Below are positions 34,818 through 43,096 of a stretch of DNA of 64,000 nucleotides, piece by piece (the stretch's first letter is position 1; the number at the start of each line of letters is the position of its first letter). Below the pieces are notes generated by a model. That model did no database searches. It was not told the origin of the DNA and saw only the letters and a list, made by a program, of their open reading frames with translations. Origin of the DNA: UBA4742 sp002403895 (GTDB taxonomy: Bacteria > Actinomycetota > Acidimicrobiia > Acidimicrobiales > Acidimicrobilacustridaceae). The translations under genes were made by a program, and so were the position numbers. Where the stretch lies: assembly GCA_036823295.1 (NCBI GenBank), contig DAISGD010000008.1, positions 17,772-81,771 of the forward strand, given 5' to 3'.

Positions 34818-35486
34818 TCATGGCTGCTGGTCAAGGGCGAGGTTGAGCTGCAGGACGTTCACGCCCTCTTCGCCGAGGAAGCCCAACGACCGACCCTGCG
34901 TGTGCTGGTCGATCAGCTGGTTCACCACCGACACGTCGATCCCTCGAGCCTTGGCCACCCGGTTGGCCTGCAGCCGGGCGTTGGCCACCGAGATCTGCGG
35001 ATCCACACCCGAACCCGACGAGGTGACGGCATCGACGGGGACCGGTTGGTCGGTGCTCAGGCCGTTGGCCTGGCGGTAAGCCTGCACCCGCTGGGCCACC
35101 CCGGGGCTCGACTCGTCCACATCGGGCGTCGACGGATCGTCGGCCACGCCGTCCAGCAACGTCGAGTTGGTGGGGCCCAGGTTCGAACCGCCCGAAGACG
35201 AGAGCGACAGGTCCGAACCGTCACCGGCTTGGCCGCTGGCGTCGGTCGACCCGCTGGCCGTGATGCCGGCGGCCGAAGGCCGCCCCTGAAAGTACTTGTC
35301 GCTGGTGAAGGTCTGGCCCAGCAGCGACGAGCCGACGACCTGCCCGTTTCTGGTCACCAGGGACCCGTCAGCCTGATGCTTGAAGCCGAGCTGGGCGGCC
35401 GCCAGAGTCACGACCGGATAGCCCAGACCCAGGACGACGGTGAAGACGACCATCATGCGAAGGGCGGGCAGCAGTTGGCGGCGCAT
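34818..35486 (-). CDS. kdpC: KdpC, potassium-transporting ATPase small subunit
   Basis: A 222-residue KdpC with one N-terminal membrane segment (MMVVFTVVLGLGYPVVTLAAAQ) and the family motifs GSSLLGQTFTSDKYFQGRPS, DAVTSSGSGVDPQIS and ARLQANRVAKARG. It stabilises the KdpFABC complex. It is longer than the E. coli protein because of a Ser/Gly-rich insert around residues 75-105. Its ATG overlaps the kdpB stop by one base (TGATG). Confidence 0.95.
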   Translation of the reverse strand: MRRQLLPALRMMVVFTVVLGLGYPVVTLAAAQLGFKHQADGSLVTRNGQVVGSSLLGQTFTSDKYFQGRPSAAGITASGSTDASGQAGDGSDLSLSSSGGSNLGPTNSTLLDGVADDPSTPDVDESSPGVAQRVQAYRQANGLSTDQPVPVDAVTSSGSGVDPQISVANARLQANRVAKARGIDVSVVNQLIDQHTQGRSLGFLGEEGVNVLQLNLALDQQP

Positions 35487-37579
35487 CACTTGACTCCAAT
35501 GGCGGCGATCACGAGGTCGATGAGCTTTATCCCCACGAATGGGGCGATCAGCCCGCCGACGCCGTAGATGAGGATGTTGCGGCGGAGCACCGCGGCGGCC
35601 CCGGCCGCCCGGAACTTCACGCCCCGCAGGGCCAACGGGATCAACATCACGATGATGAGGGCGTTGAAGATGACGGCCGACAAGATGGCCGACTTCGGCG
35701 ATGACAGGTGCATGATGTTGAGGGTGTTCAACTCGGGGAACACCCCGACGAACATGGCCGGGATGATGGCGAAGTACTTGGCCACGTCGTTGGCGATGGA
35801 GAACGTGGTCAGCGAGCCCCGGGTGATCAGCAGCTGCTTGCCGATCTCGACGATCTCGATCAGCTTCGTCGGGTTCGAGTCGAGGTCGACCATGTTCCCG
35901 GCTTCCTTGGCCGCCTGGGTGCCGGTGTTCATGGCCACCCCCACGTCGGCCTGGGCCAGGGCGGGCGCGTCGTTGGTGCCGTCCCCCGTCATGGCCACCA
36001 GGAAGCCGCCGGCCTGCTCCTTCTTGATGAGGGCCATCTTGTCCTCGGGCGTGGCCTCGGCCAGGAAGTCGTCGACCCCGGCCTCCTCGGCGATGGCCCG
36101 GGCCGTCATGGGGTTGTCGCCGGTGATCATCACCGTGCGGATGCCCATGGCCCGCAGCTCGTCGAAGCGCTCGCGCATGCCCGACTTCACGACGTCCTTC
36201 AGCTGGATCACGCCGAGGACGCGGCCGTTCTCCACCACGGTCAGGGGCGTGCCGCCCTGGGTGGCGATGGCCTCGACCTCGATGTCGAGCTCGGGGGGAA
36301 CGGAGCCGCCCAGCTCTTCGACGTAGCGCTTGACCGAATCGGCCGCTCCCTTGCGCACGTCGCGGCCCTCGATCACCACGCCGCTCATGCGGGTCTGAGC
36401 CGTGAACGGGATGAGCTCGGCCCCGACCAGCTCCCGCTCGCGCAGGCCGTAGCGCTCCTTGGCCAGCACCACGATGGAGCGCCCCTCCGGGGTCTCGTCG
36501 GCCAGCGACGAGAGCTGCGCGGCGTCGGCCAGTTCCGCCTCGCTCACCCCGGACAGGGTGATGAAGGCGGCAGCTTGGCGGTTGCCCAGGGTGATGGTGC
36601 CGGTCTTGTCCAGCAGCAGGGTCGAGCAGTCCCCCGCCGCCTCGACGGCCCGGCCCGACATGGCCAGCACGTTGCGCTGCACCAGGCGATCCATGCCGGC
36701 GATGCCGATGGCCGAGAGCAACGCCCCGATGGTGGTGGGGATGAGGCACACCAGCAGCGCCACCAGGACGATGATCTGCTGCTCGGCGCCGGAGTAGATG
36801 GCGAACGGCTGCAGGGTGACTGTGGCCAACAGGAAGATGATGGTCAGGCCCGACAGCAAGATGTTGAGGGCGATCTCATTGGGGGTCTTCTGCCGGCTGG
36901 CCCCCTCGACCAGGGCGATCATCCGATCGAGGAACGTCTCGCCGGGCTTGGCCGTGATGCTCACGATGATCTGGTCCGACAGCACCCGGGTCCCGCCGGT
37001 GACAGCGGAGCGATCACCCCCGGACTCACGGATGACGGGGGCCGACTCGCCGGTGATGGCCGACTCGTCGACAGAGGCGATGCCCTCGATGATCTCGCCG
37101 TCGCCCGGGATCAGCTCGCCGGCCACCACGATGCACTCGTCACCCACCTGGAGCAGCGGGCTGGCCACCGGCTCGATCGAGCCGTCGGTCCGGCGGACGT
37201 TGGCCACGGTGTCCGCCCGGGCCCGGCGCAGCGAGTCGGCCTGGGCCTTGCCCCGGCCCTCGGCCATGGCCTCGGCCAGGTTGGCGAACAGGACGGTGAA
37301 CCACAGCCACACTGCGACCATGCCGGCAAAGAGGTTCTCGGTGCCGGTCGACTTCCCGAAATCCCGGACGAACAGGAAGGTGGTCAATACCGACCCGACC
37401 TCGACCACGAACATGACCGGATTCTTGGCCATGAGTCGCGGGTCGAGCTTCTTGAAGCTGTCGATGATGGCGACCTTGAGGATGGCCGGATCGAAGAAGC
37501 TCTTCTTCTCCTTCTTGAGCGACGGCTGGGCCGGATGATCCGGATGCTCGGGCTGCTCCACGTGCTGGACGGCAGTCAC
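35486..37579 (-). CDS. kdpB: KdpB, P-type ATPase subunit of the potassium pump
   Basis: A 697-residue P-type ATPase. The phosphorylation site DKTGTITLGNR lies near residue 320; TGESAPVIRESGGDRSAVTGGT is the actuator-domain motif, MTGDGTNDAPALAQADVGVAMN the hinge motif and LTTFSIANDVAKYFAIIPAMF the membrane segment typical of KdpB. It hydrolyses ATP to drive K+ uptake through KdpA. The start is GTG at 37579 with AGGAGA just upstream, eight bases after the kdpA stop. The N terminus carries a short charged tail (LKKEKKSFFDPAILKVA). Confidence 0.97.
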   Translation of the reverse strand: MTAVQHVEQPEHPDHPAQPSLKKEKKSFFDPAILKVAIIDSFKKLDPRLMAKNPVMFVVEVGSVLTTFLFVRDFGKSTGTENLFAGMVAVWLWFTVLFANLAEAMAEGRGKAQADSLRRARADTVANVRRTDGSIEPVASPLLQVGDECIVVAGELIPGDGEIIEGIASVDESAITGESAPVIRESGGDRSAVTGGTRVLSDQIIVSITAKPGETFLDRMIALVEGASRQKTPNEIALNILLSGLTIIFLLATVTLQPFAIYSGAEQQIIVLVALLVCLIPTTIGALLSAIGIAGMDRLVQRNVLAMSGRAVEAAGDCSTLLLDKTGTITLGNRQAAAFITLSGVSEAELADAAQLSSLADETPEGRSIVVLAKERYGLRERELVGAELIPFTAQTRMSGVVIEGRDVRKGAADSVKRYVEELGGSVPPELDIEVEAIATQGGTPLTVVENGRVLGVIQLKDVVKSGMRERFDELRAMGIRTVMITGDNPMTARAIAEEAGVDDFLAEATPEDKMALIKKEQAGGFLVAMTGDGTNDAPALAQADVGVAMNTGTQAAKEAGNMVDLDSNPTKLIEIVEIGKQLLITRGSLTTFSIANDVAKYFAIIPAMFVGVFPELNTLNIMHLSSPKSAILSAVIFNALIIVMLIPLALRGVKFRAAGAAAVLRRNILIYGVGGLIAPFVGIKLIDLVIAAIGVK

Positions 37580-37587
37580 GTCGTCTC

Positions 37588-39318
37588 CTAGATGCTCAGG
37601 TGCTCGACGATGGGGCCGAGCGCGAGGACGGGGAAGTAGGTCAGACCGACGACGATCACGACCACGCCCACCAGCAGGCCGGCGAACAGCGGCGTGCCGG
37701 TCGGGAACGTGCCCGCCGATTCGGGGACCGGCTGCTTGCGGACCAGCGATCCGGCGATGGCCAAGGCGGCCACCATGAGCACGAACCGGCCGACCAGCAT
37801 CGCGAGACCCAGCGTGGTGTTGTACCAGTCCGTATTGGCACTCAGGCCGGCGAAGGCTGAGCCGTTGTTGTTGCCAGCCGAGGTGTAGGCGTACACCATC
37901 TCGGTGAGCCCGTGGGGCCCGGGCGCGTTGAGCAACCCGGCCACCGAGCCCTTCAACAAGATGGCGGTGGCGGAGAAGCCGAGAATGGCGAGGGGGACCG
38001 CCAGGATGTAGATCACCACGATCTTCATCTCGGCGGCCTGGATCTTCTTGCCCAGGTACTCCGGCGTGCGGCCGACCATCAGGCCGGCGATGAACACCCC
38101 GAGCAGGACGAAGATCAACATGCCGTAGAGGCCGGCGCCCACGCCACCGGGGCTGACCTCACCCAGCATGATGTTGGTGAGGGGCGCCATGCCGCCGAGC
38201 GGCGTGAAGCTGTCGTGCATGCTGTTCACCGCACCGGTGGAGGTGCTGGTGGTGACCCCCGCGTAGAGCCCGCTGGCATCGGGGCCGAAGCGCGTCTCCT
38301 TGCCCTCCATGTTGCCGCCGGCCTGGGTGCTGGTGACCGACTGGTTGGCCCCGCGCGACGTGAGCTCCGGGTTGCCGTGGATCTCCATGCCCATGGCCAG
38401 GGCGGCCACCGCGATCCACAGCGTGAACATGGCGGCGAACACCACCCAGCCCTGTTTCTGATCCTTGGCCATCCGCCCGAAGGCGTAGGTGAGGGCGAAG
38501 GGGATGAGCAGGATGCTGGCCATCTGCAGCCAGTTGGTGAAGCCGTTGGGGTTCTCGAAGGGATGAGCCGAGTTGGCGTTGAGGAAGCCACCGCCGTTGG
38601 TGCCCAACTCCTTGATGGCCTCCTGGCTGGCCGCGGGGCCGCCGGGGATGACCTGGGTGGAGCCCTCGACCGTGGTGGCCGTCGTGTTGGCGTGCAGGTT
38701 CTGCACCACACCCTGGCTGGCGTAGACGATGGCGATGAGGAAGGCGAGCGGGAGCAGCACCCGGACGATGCTGCGCACCAGGTCCACCCAGAAGTTACCG
38801 ATGGTTCCCCTTCGGCTGCGGGTGAGGCCCCGGATGAGCGCCACCACCACACACAGGCCGACGGCGGCGGAGGCGAAGTTCTGCACGGCGAGCGCCGCCA
38901 TCTGGGTGAGGAAGCTCACCCCCGCCTCAGGGATGTAGGCCTGCCAGTTGGTGTTGGTGACGAAGCTGACCGCGGTGTTGAAGGCCAGCCCTGGCTTCAC
39001 GTTCTGGATGGCGTTGGGGTTGGCCGGGAGCCACTGCTGGAGGCGCTGGAACAGGTACACGGTCAGGACCGACACCAGGCTGAAGGCCAGCATCGACAGC
39101 GCGTAGGTGGTCCACCGCTGCTCGCGCTTCTCGTCCACGCCGCACACCCGGTAGACGAACCGCTCGATGGGGCTGAAGAAGCGATCTCCGAAGGGTGGCT
39201 TCTCGGGGGCGTCGACGCCGGTCGAGTAGATGCCGGCGAGGTAGGGCCCGAGCACCCGTGTCCCGATGACGATGAACAGGATGAGGGCGCCGAGTTGGAG
39301 CCAACCAGCGAGGGTCAT
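37588..39318 (-). CDS. kdpA: KdpA, potassium-channel-like subunit
   Basis: A 576-residue, ten-segment membrane protein of the SKT superfamily. Four selectivity-filter-like loops are visible, including SFVTNTNWQAY, ELGTNGGGFLNANSAHPFENP, and YTSAGNNNGSAFAGL near the C terminus. It forms the K+ path of KdpFABC. The ATG at 39318 overlaps the kdpF stop by one base; the frame is open upstream to 39498 but that part belongs to kdpF and the small membrane gene in other frames. Family length and start are normal. Confidence 0.97.
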   Translation of the reverse strand: MTLAGWLQLGALILFIVIGTRVLGPYLAGIYSTGVDAPEKPPFGDRFFSPIERFVYRVCGVDEKREQRWTTYALSMLAFSLVSVLTVYLFQRLQQWLPANPNAIQNVKPGLAFNTAVSFVTNTNWQAYIPEAGVSFLTQMAALAVQNFASAAVGLCVVVALIRGLTRSRRGTIGNFWVDLVRSIVRVLLPLAFLIAIVYASQGVVQNLHANTTATTVEGSTQVIPGGPAASQEAIKELGTNGGGFLNANSAHPFENPNGFTNWLQMASILLIPFALTYAFGRMAKDQKQGWVVFAAMFTLWIAVAALAMGMEIHGNPELTSRGANQSVTSTQAGGNMEGKETRFGPDASGLYAGVTTSTSTGAVNSMHDSFTPLGGMAPLTNIMLGEVSPGGVGAGLYGMLIFVLLGVFIAGLMVGRTPEYLGKKIQAAEMKIVVIYILAVPLAILGFSATAILLKGSVAGLLNAPGPHGLTEMVYAYTSAGNNNGSAFAGLSANTDWYNTTLGLAMLVGRFVLMVAALAIAGSLVRKQPVPESAGTFPTGTPLFAGLLVGVVVIVVGLTYFPVLALGPIVEHLSI

Positions 39319-39407
39319 CAGAACTTCTCCGGGAAGACGAGGGCGGCCACCAGGTACGCCGCCAGGGCGACGGCGAGCACGAGGCCGATGATGTTGTCGG
39401 CGGTCAT
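39318..39407 (-). CDS. kdpF: KdpF, small stabilising subunit
   Basis: A 29-residue membrane peptide that is easily missed: it begins MTADNIIGLVLAVALAAYLV and ends ALVFPEKF. The single membrane helix with the closing PE(K/R)F matches KdpF, which stabilises the pump complex. Its stop overlaps the kdpA ATG by one base and its ATG overlaps the preceding small ORF by four bases, so translation of the whole set is coupled. Confidence 0.92.
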   Translation of the reverse strand: MTADNIIGLVLAVALAAYLVAALVFPEKF

Positions 39408-39598
39408 GGCAGCTCGCTCCCGGCCTCGTCGGCTTGGGCGCCGACCAGCTCGGACGGCGCGTCACCGGACGCCGTGGCGGCCGCGGGCGCGGAGTCAACC
39501 GTGTCGTCGGGCCCGATGATGTGGTCGCAGGCCTTCACCAGCAGGACCATCAGCCCGAAGAAGGCGACCACCACGAAGAGGAAGATCACATCTGCCAT
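39404..39598 (-). CDS. Small membrane protein at the head of the kdp operon
   Basis: A 64-residue product from ATG 39598 (an in-frame GTG at 39616 would add six residues). One membrane helix (VIFLFVVVAFFGLMVLLVKACDHI) is followed by an acidic, Ala/Ser-rich tail ending in EAGSELP. It overlaps kdpF by 4 bases and is the first gene of the unit. Short membrane ORFs at this position are common before actinobacterial kdpF; the function is not known to me. A role as an extra pump subunit or a regulator is inference. Confidence 0.75.
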   Translation of the reverse strand: MADVIFLFVVVAFFGLMVLLVKACDHIIGPDDTVDSAPAAATASGDAPSELVGAQADEAGSELP

Positions 39599-39632
39599 GG
39601 ATGCGGTTCTATCCACCGCGGTCGGCAGCGAG

Positions 39633-39665
39633 AAGGGCCTTAGCGAGGGTTTAGCGACGGCCCTT
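39633..39665. promoter_or_regulatory. Nested repeat before the kdp operon, candidate KdpE site
   Basis: TTAGCGA occurs twice (39640-39646 and 39651-39657) with an 11-bp period, one helical turn, the usual spacing for OmpR-family regulators such as KdpE. The pair is enclosed by a perfect 7-bp inverted repeat, AAGGGCC (39633-39639) and GGCCCTT (39659-39665), which could also act as a terminator for the gene upstream. It lies about 40 bases before the first kdp-operon gene. Confidence 0.6.
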
Positions 39666-39711
39666 CGCCTCTTGACGTGGCCTTATCGCCTCCATCATCG
39701 TCGGTCACTGC

Positions 39712-40446
39712 TCAGGTCGTCTGGAACCCGCTCAGCGCGGCACCGGCCTGATGCGCCAACGCCACCGCCACCACCAGACGGTCGGGCTCGATCAACTCTC
39801 CCGGTGTGGGGACAAGGGTGTAGGTACCCAGCACCCGACCCCCACCCGAGACCTCGAGGGTCACGCCCTTGGCGGGCAGGCCCATGCTCTCGGTCGCCCA
39901 GGCCAGGTCACCCCACCGCACTTCGCCGCGGGGATCGATGCGGGCCAGCAGCGGATCGGCAGGGCCGGGATCGAATCGGCAGTCCCGCAGGACGAGAACC
40001 TCGCGCAGCTGGGCGGCGACGGCGGCCACCACCCGCTCGGCGGACTCCCCCCGTGAGGCGAGGTCGGCGGCGCGGTGGATGCGGCCGATGTCGGCCCGAC
40101 TCTGACGGGCCTCGTCGGCCTGGCGCCGGGCCCAGACCGAAAGCTGGCCGACGGTGAGGCCGACCACCAGCAGCAACACGGCCGACAGGGCGTCGTCGCC
40201 CCGGTTGATGGAGGGCGAGTTGAACGGCACGGTGAAGAAGAACTCGTACCAGAACGCCGCCGACAAGGCGGCAAGGATGGCGGCCAGCCGACTCCCCGAG
40301 CACGCCACCGCCACTACGACCACCACCATGATGAGCGCGATGTTGGTGTTCTCGACGTGGCCGCGCAGCGGGATCAGCGCGGCGGCCACCAGCGGTACAC
40401 CGACCAACGCGGCGACGATGGCCCATCGGTCGAGGCGAGCATGCAT
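39712..40446 (-). CDS. KdpD-like sensor without kinase domain (DUF4118 + GAF-like)
   Basis: A 244-residue protein. The first 110 residues are the DUF4118 membrane module known from KdpD (SAAFWYEFFFTVPFNSPSIN and AVLLLVVGLTVGQLSVWARR). A short coiled-coil region (ADEARQSRADIGRIHRAADL) follows, then a GAF-like domain to the end (about 145-244). There is no HisKA or HATPase, so it cannot phosphorylate KdpE. It is 113 bases upstream of the kdp operon on the same strand. It may modulate KdpD or be a decayed sensor; I cannot decide from sequence. Confidence 0.8.
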   Translation of the reverse strand: MHARLDRWAIVAALVGVPLVAAALIPLRGHVENTNIALIMVVVVVAVACSGSRLAAILAALSAAFWYEFFFTVPFNSPSINRGDDALSAVLLLVVGLTVGQLSVWARRQADEARQSRADIGRIHRAADLASRGESAERVVAAVAAQLREVLVLRDCRFDPGPADPLLARIDPRGEVRWGDLAWATESMGLPAKGVTLEVSGGGRVLGTYTLVPTPGELIEPDRLVVAVALAHQAGAALSGFQTT

Positions 40447-40507
40447 ATCCGACTTGTATCGCCCGCCGGGTCCTGCCGGAAGGCGATTGGGTCGATCTTG
40501 ACGAGAT

Positions 40508-40523
40508 CCTGACGCGAGTCAGG
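40508..40523. terminator. Short hairpin with GCGA tetraloop after tetR
   Basis: CCTGAC (40508-40513) and GTCAGG (40518-40523) are perfect arms closing the loop GCGA on the plus strand. It lies 60 bases after the TetR gene stop and 61 bases before the start of the KdpD-like gene, both minus strand. Weak candidate for a transcript end. Confidence 0.35.
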
Positions 40524-40583
40524 CGGTGTCTGTCCGCCAGAATCTTGCGCGGTAGGCAAGAACTCGGCGCCGAAACCGTTGTT

Positions 40584-41225
40584 TCAGCGGGAGGCGATGC
40601 CGGCGAGGACCTGATCCACCAGGGTCTCGGCGTCGGCGGGGCGCAGCGGCTTGCCCATGATCAACTGGCGGTAGAACACCACGCCCATGACTTGATCCAG
40701 GGCGAGCGAGCAGTCGATGTCGGGCCGCAGGTCCCCCCGGGCGATGCCCCGTCGCAGCACTTGTTCGGCCTCGAGACGGCGGGGGGCCAGGAACTGCTGG
40801 CGGAACAATTCGGCCAGCTCCGGATCACGTTGGACCTCAGCCAGTAGCGTCGCCCCGATCTCGGCGCTGCGGGGCTCGAGCCCCCGGCTGACGGCGCCTC
40901 GCAGGATCGCCACCAGATCGGCGCGGGTGTCGCCGGTGTCGGGATGGGGCACCGACGCCTTCACCGTGCGGATGGCGTCGAGGATCAGCTCGGCCTTGGA
41001 CGACCAGCGCCGGTAGAGCGTCGCCTTGCCCACCCCGGCTTGGGCGGCCACGCCCTCCATGGTGAGCCGGGCGTAGCCGACGTCGACCAGCAAGTCGAGG
41101 GTGGCATCGAGGATGGCGGCGTCCGCTTCCGCGCTGCGGGGGCGGCCGGGGCGCCGGTCGGCGACGACCCCGATCTCGGCCTCGGCTTCCGTGGCCCGGT
41201 CGGGTGAACTCACGCCGGCCATCAT
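40584..41225 (-). CDS. TetR-family repressor of the adjacent drug exporter
   Basis: A 213-residue TetR regulator. The N-terminal helix-turn-helix is at about residues 32-78 (ILDATLDLLVDVGYARLTMEGVAAQAGVGKATLYRRWSSKAEL in pieces), followed by a ligand-binding helical domain with a TetR_C-type ending (LALDQVMGVVFYRQLIMGKPL). Its ATG overlaps the stop of the exporter gene by four bases, so both are made from one transcript. Two copies of an imperfect palindrome before the exporter gene are the likely operators, giving feedback control by the pumped compound. Confidence 0.92.
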   Translation of the reverse strand: MMAGVSSPDRATEAEAEIGVVADRRPGRPRSAEADAAILDATLDLLVDVGYARLTMEGVAAQAGVGKATLYRRWSSKAELILDAIRTVKASVPHPDTGDTRADLVAILRGAVSRGLEPRSAEIGATLLAEVQRDPELAELFRQQFLAPRRLEAEQVLRRGIARGDLRPDIDCSLALDQVMGVVFYRQLIMGKPLRPADAETLVDQVLAGIASR

Positions 41226-42961
41226 GACGGAATCAACGAGGAGGCGCCGCGACCCACCTCGTCCTCCGTCTCGTCGTCGGCGTCGTCGGCGTCGTCGTCG
41301 GTGTCGTCCACCACCGGACGGGCATCGGTGAGATCCACCGACGCGGTCCCGTCGAACACGTTCGGGGTGCCGGGCTCGATTCCTTCGTCGGCCGACTCGG
41401 GAGCCCGAGCGGGCAGGAAGAAGAGCGCCACCAGGGCACCCGTCAGGGCGATCACGGCCCCGACCACGACGCCACGGTGCATCCCGTCGACGAAGGCGCT
41501 CCGGGCTGCGTCACCCAGGGCCTGGCCCTGGACACCCCCGATAGCCTTGGCCGTCCCCATGGCGGCGCCGATCGAGTCGGAGACCCTGGCCGCCACATCA
41601 GCGGGGACCGAGGCGCCCGAGGCCCTGACCGACGCGGCCATCGAGCTGGCGAAGACCGACGAGTACACGCTGCCGATGATGGCGACGCCAAGGGCGCCAC
41701 CCACCTGGCGGGTGGTGTCGTTGACGGCGGACCCCACCCCGGCCTTGTCCCGCGGCAGCGAGCCCATGATCGACTCGGTGGCCGGGGCCATGGTCAGGGC
41801 CATGCCGGTGGCCATGATGACGAAGGCGAAGAACACCGGCGTGTACCCGGCCGAAGGCTCGACCTGGGTGATGACCCAGAGGCCGGTGGCCACCGTCAGC
41901 AGGCCGGCGGCGACAACGAGCTTGGTACCGAAACGCTCGGCCAGCTTGGCGCTCTGGGGGGCCACGGCCATCATCACCACCGCGAAGGGGATGATGCGCA
42001 CGCCGGCGGCCAGGGCGGAGTAGCCCAGCACCGACTGCAGGTACTGGGTGAGCAGGAACAGCGAACCGAACAGGGCGAAGAAAGTGAGGGTCACGGCCAG
42101 ACTGGCGGCGGTGAAGCGGGGGTTGGAGAAGAACGACACGTTGAGCATCGGGTGGTCGCTGTGCAACTCCCAGGCGATGAACGCCCCGAGGACGACGATG
42201 GCGACGCCGAACCCGACCAGCGTGGCCGGCGAGGCCCAGCCCTTGGAGGGAGCCTCGATGATCGTCCACAGCAGGGCGGTGAGCCCGGCGATGGAGAGGA
42301 GCGCGCCCAGCGGGTCGAGCTTGGGGGCCGAGGGATCCTTGGAGGTGGGGACGAACAGGCGGCCGCCGATAAGGGCGAGGATCACGATCGGGACGTTCAC
42401 CAGGAACACTGAGCCCCAGTAGAAGTGCCCCAGCAGGTAGCCGCCGGCCAGCGGGCCGATGGCGATGCCCATGGCCGAGAAGCCGGCCCAGATGGCGATG
42501 GCCCGGGCCCGCTCGGTGGGCACGGTGAAGACGTTGGTGACGATGGACAGGGTCGCCGGCATGATCAGGGCGGCGCCGATGCCCATGACGCAGCGGGTGG
42601 CGATCAGCTGGCTGGCGGACCCCGCCGTGGCGGACAGTACCGAGCCGAAGCCGAAGATGAGCAGGCCGATGGACAGCGCCCCCCGGCGGCCGAACCGGTC
42701 ACCCAGGCTGCCGGCGGTGAGGAGCAAGCCGGCGAACACGAGGGTGTAGCCGTCCACGATCCACTGCAGCTGGCTGGTGGTGGCGTGCAGGTCGGACACC
42801 AGCGTGGGGAGCGCCACGTTGAGGATGGTGTTGTCGACGCCGATGACGACGAGGCTCATGCACAGCACGGCCAGGGTCCACCAGCGACGGCGGTACACGT
42901 GGTCGTCAACGGTGGTAGGCGCGTAAGCGGACGTCTGGGTGGCGAGATTGGCGTCGGTCAT
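41222..42961 (-). CDS. DHA2-family multidrug efflux transporter (EmrB/QacA type)
   Basis: A 579-residue MFS exporter with 14 membrane segments. Family motifs are present: LDxTILNVALP as VDNTILNVALPTL, GSLGDRFGRRGAL between segments 2 and 3, and GPLAGGYLLGHFYWGSVFLVNVP for motif C. The C terminus is acidic and Asp-rich (DDTDDDADDADDETEDE), which is unusual. It should export drugs or toxic metabolites in exchange for protons. The ATG at 42961 has AAGGTGA upstream. The TetR gene follows with a 4-base overlap. Confidence 0.94.
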   Translation of the reverse strand: MTDANLATQTSAYAPTTVDDHVYRRRWWTLAVLCMSLVVIGVDNTILNVALPTLVSDLHATTSQLQWIVDGYTLVFAGLLLTAGSLGDRFGRRGALSIGLLIFGFGSVLSATAGSASQLIATRCVMGIGAALIMPATLSIVTNVFTVPTERARAIAIWAGFSAMGIAIGPLAGGYLLGHFYWGSVFLVNVPIVILALIGGRLFVPTSKDPSAPKLDPLGALLSIAGLTALLWTIIEAPSKGWASPATLVGFGVAIVVLGAFIAWELHSDHPMLNVSFFSNPRFTAASLAVTLTFFALFGSLFLLTQYLQSVLGYSALAAGVRIIPFAVVMMAVAPQSAKLAERFGTKLVVAAGLLTVATGLWVITQVEPSAGYTPVFFAFVIMATGMALTMAPATESIMGSLPRDKAGVGSAVNDTTRQVGGALGVAIIGSVYSSVFASSMAASVRASGASVPADVAARVSDSIGAAMGTAKAIGGVQGQALGDAARSAFVDGMHRGVVVGAVIALTGALVALFFLPARAPESADEGIEPGTPNVFDGTASVDLTDARPVVDDTDDDADDADDETEDEVGRGASSLIPS

Positions 42962-42977
42962 CTTCCGGTCACCTTTT

Positions 42978-43048
42978 CGATACGGGAGTGTCTCGATACG
43001 TAGGAACCGGAACCTATCCGCCCCTATTCCGAAACACTCCCGTTCCGT
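42978..43048. promoter_or_regulatory. Paired opposite operators before the exporter-tetR operon
   Basis: ACGGGAGTGT (42982-42991) and ACACTCCCGT (43034-43043) are perfect inverted copies. Each is inside an 18-base site of form CGRWACGGGAGTGTYTCG (42978-42995 plus strand; 43031-43048 minus strand), whose ends are themselves partly palindromic (CGANAC with GTNTCG). The spacing and position, 17-87 bases before the exporter start codon, fit two TetR dimers covering the promoter. Confidence 0.7.
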
Positions 43049-43096
43049 ATTGTGACGTTGGTCTCGTCGCCTTTCTTACGTCCGCCGTACGTCGGG

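Noticed and set aside
34818..36749. Long 643-codon minus-strand open frame containing kdpC
   Set aside because: Only the part below 35486 is kdpC; the rest lies in a different frame of kdpB and has no protein-like composition.
43001..43016. TAGGAACCGGAACCTA as a separate KstR-like site
   Set aside because: The AAC and GTT halves needed are absent; the actual repeats of this promoter are the opposed 18-base sites.
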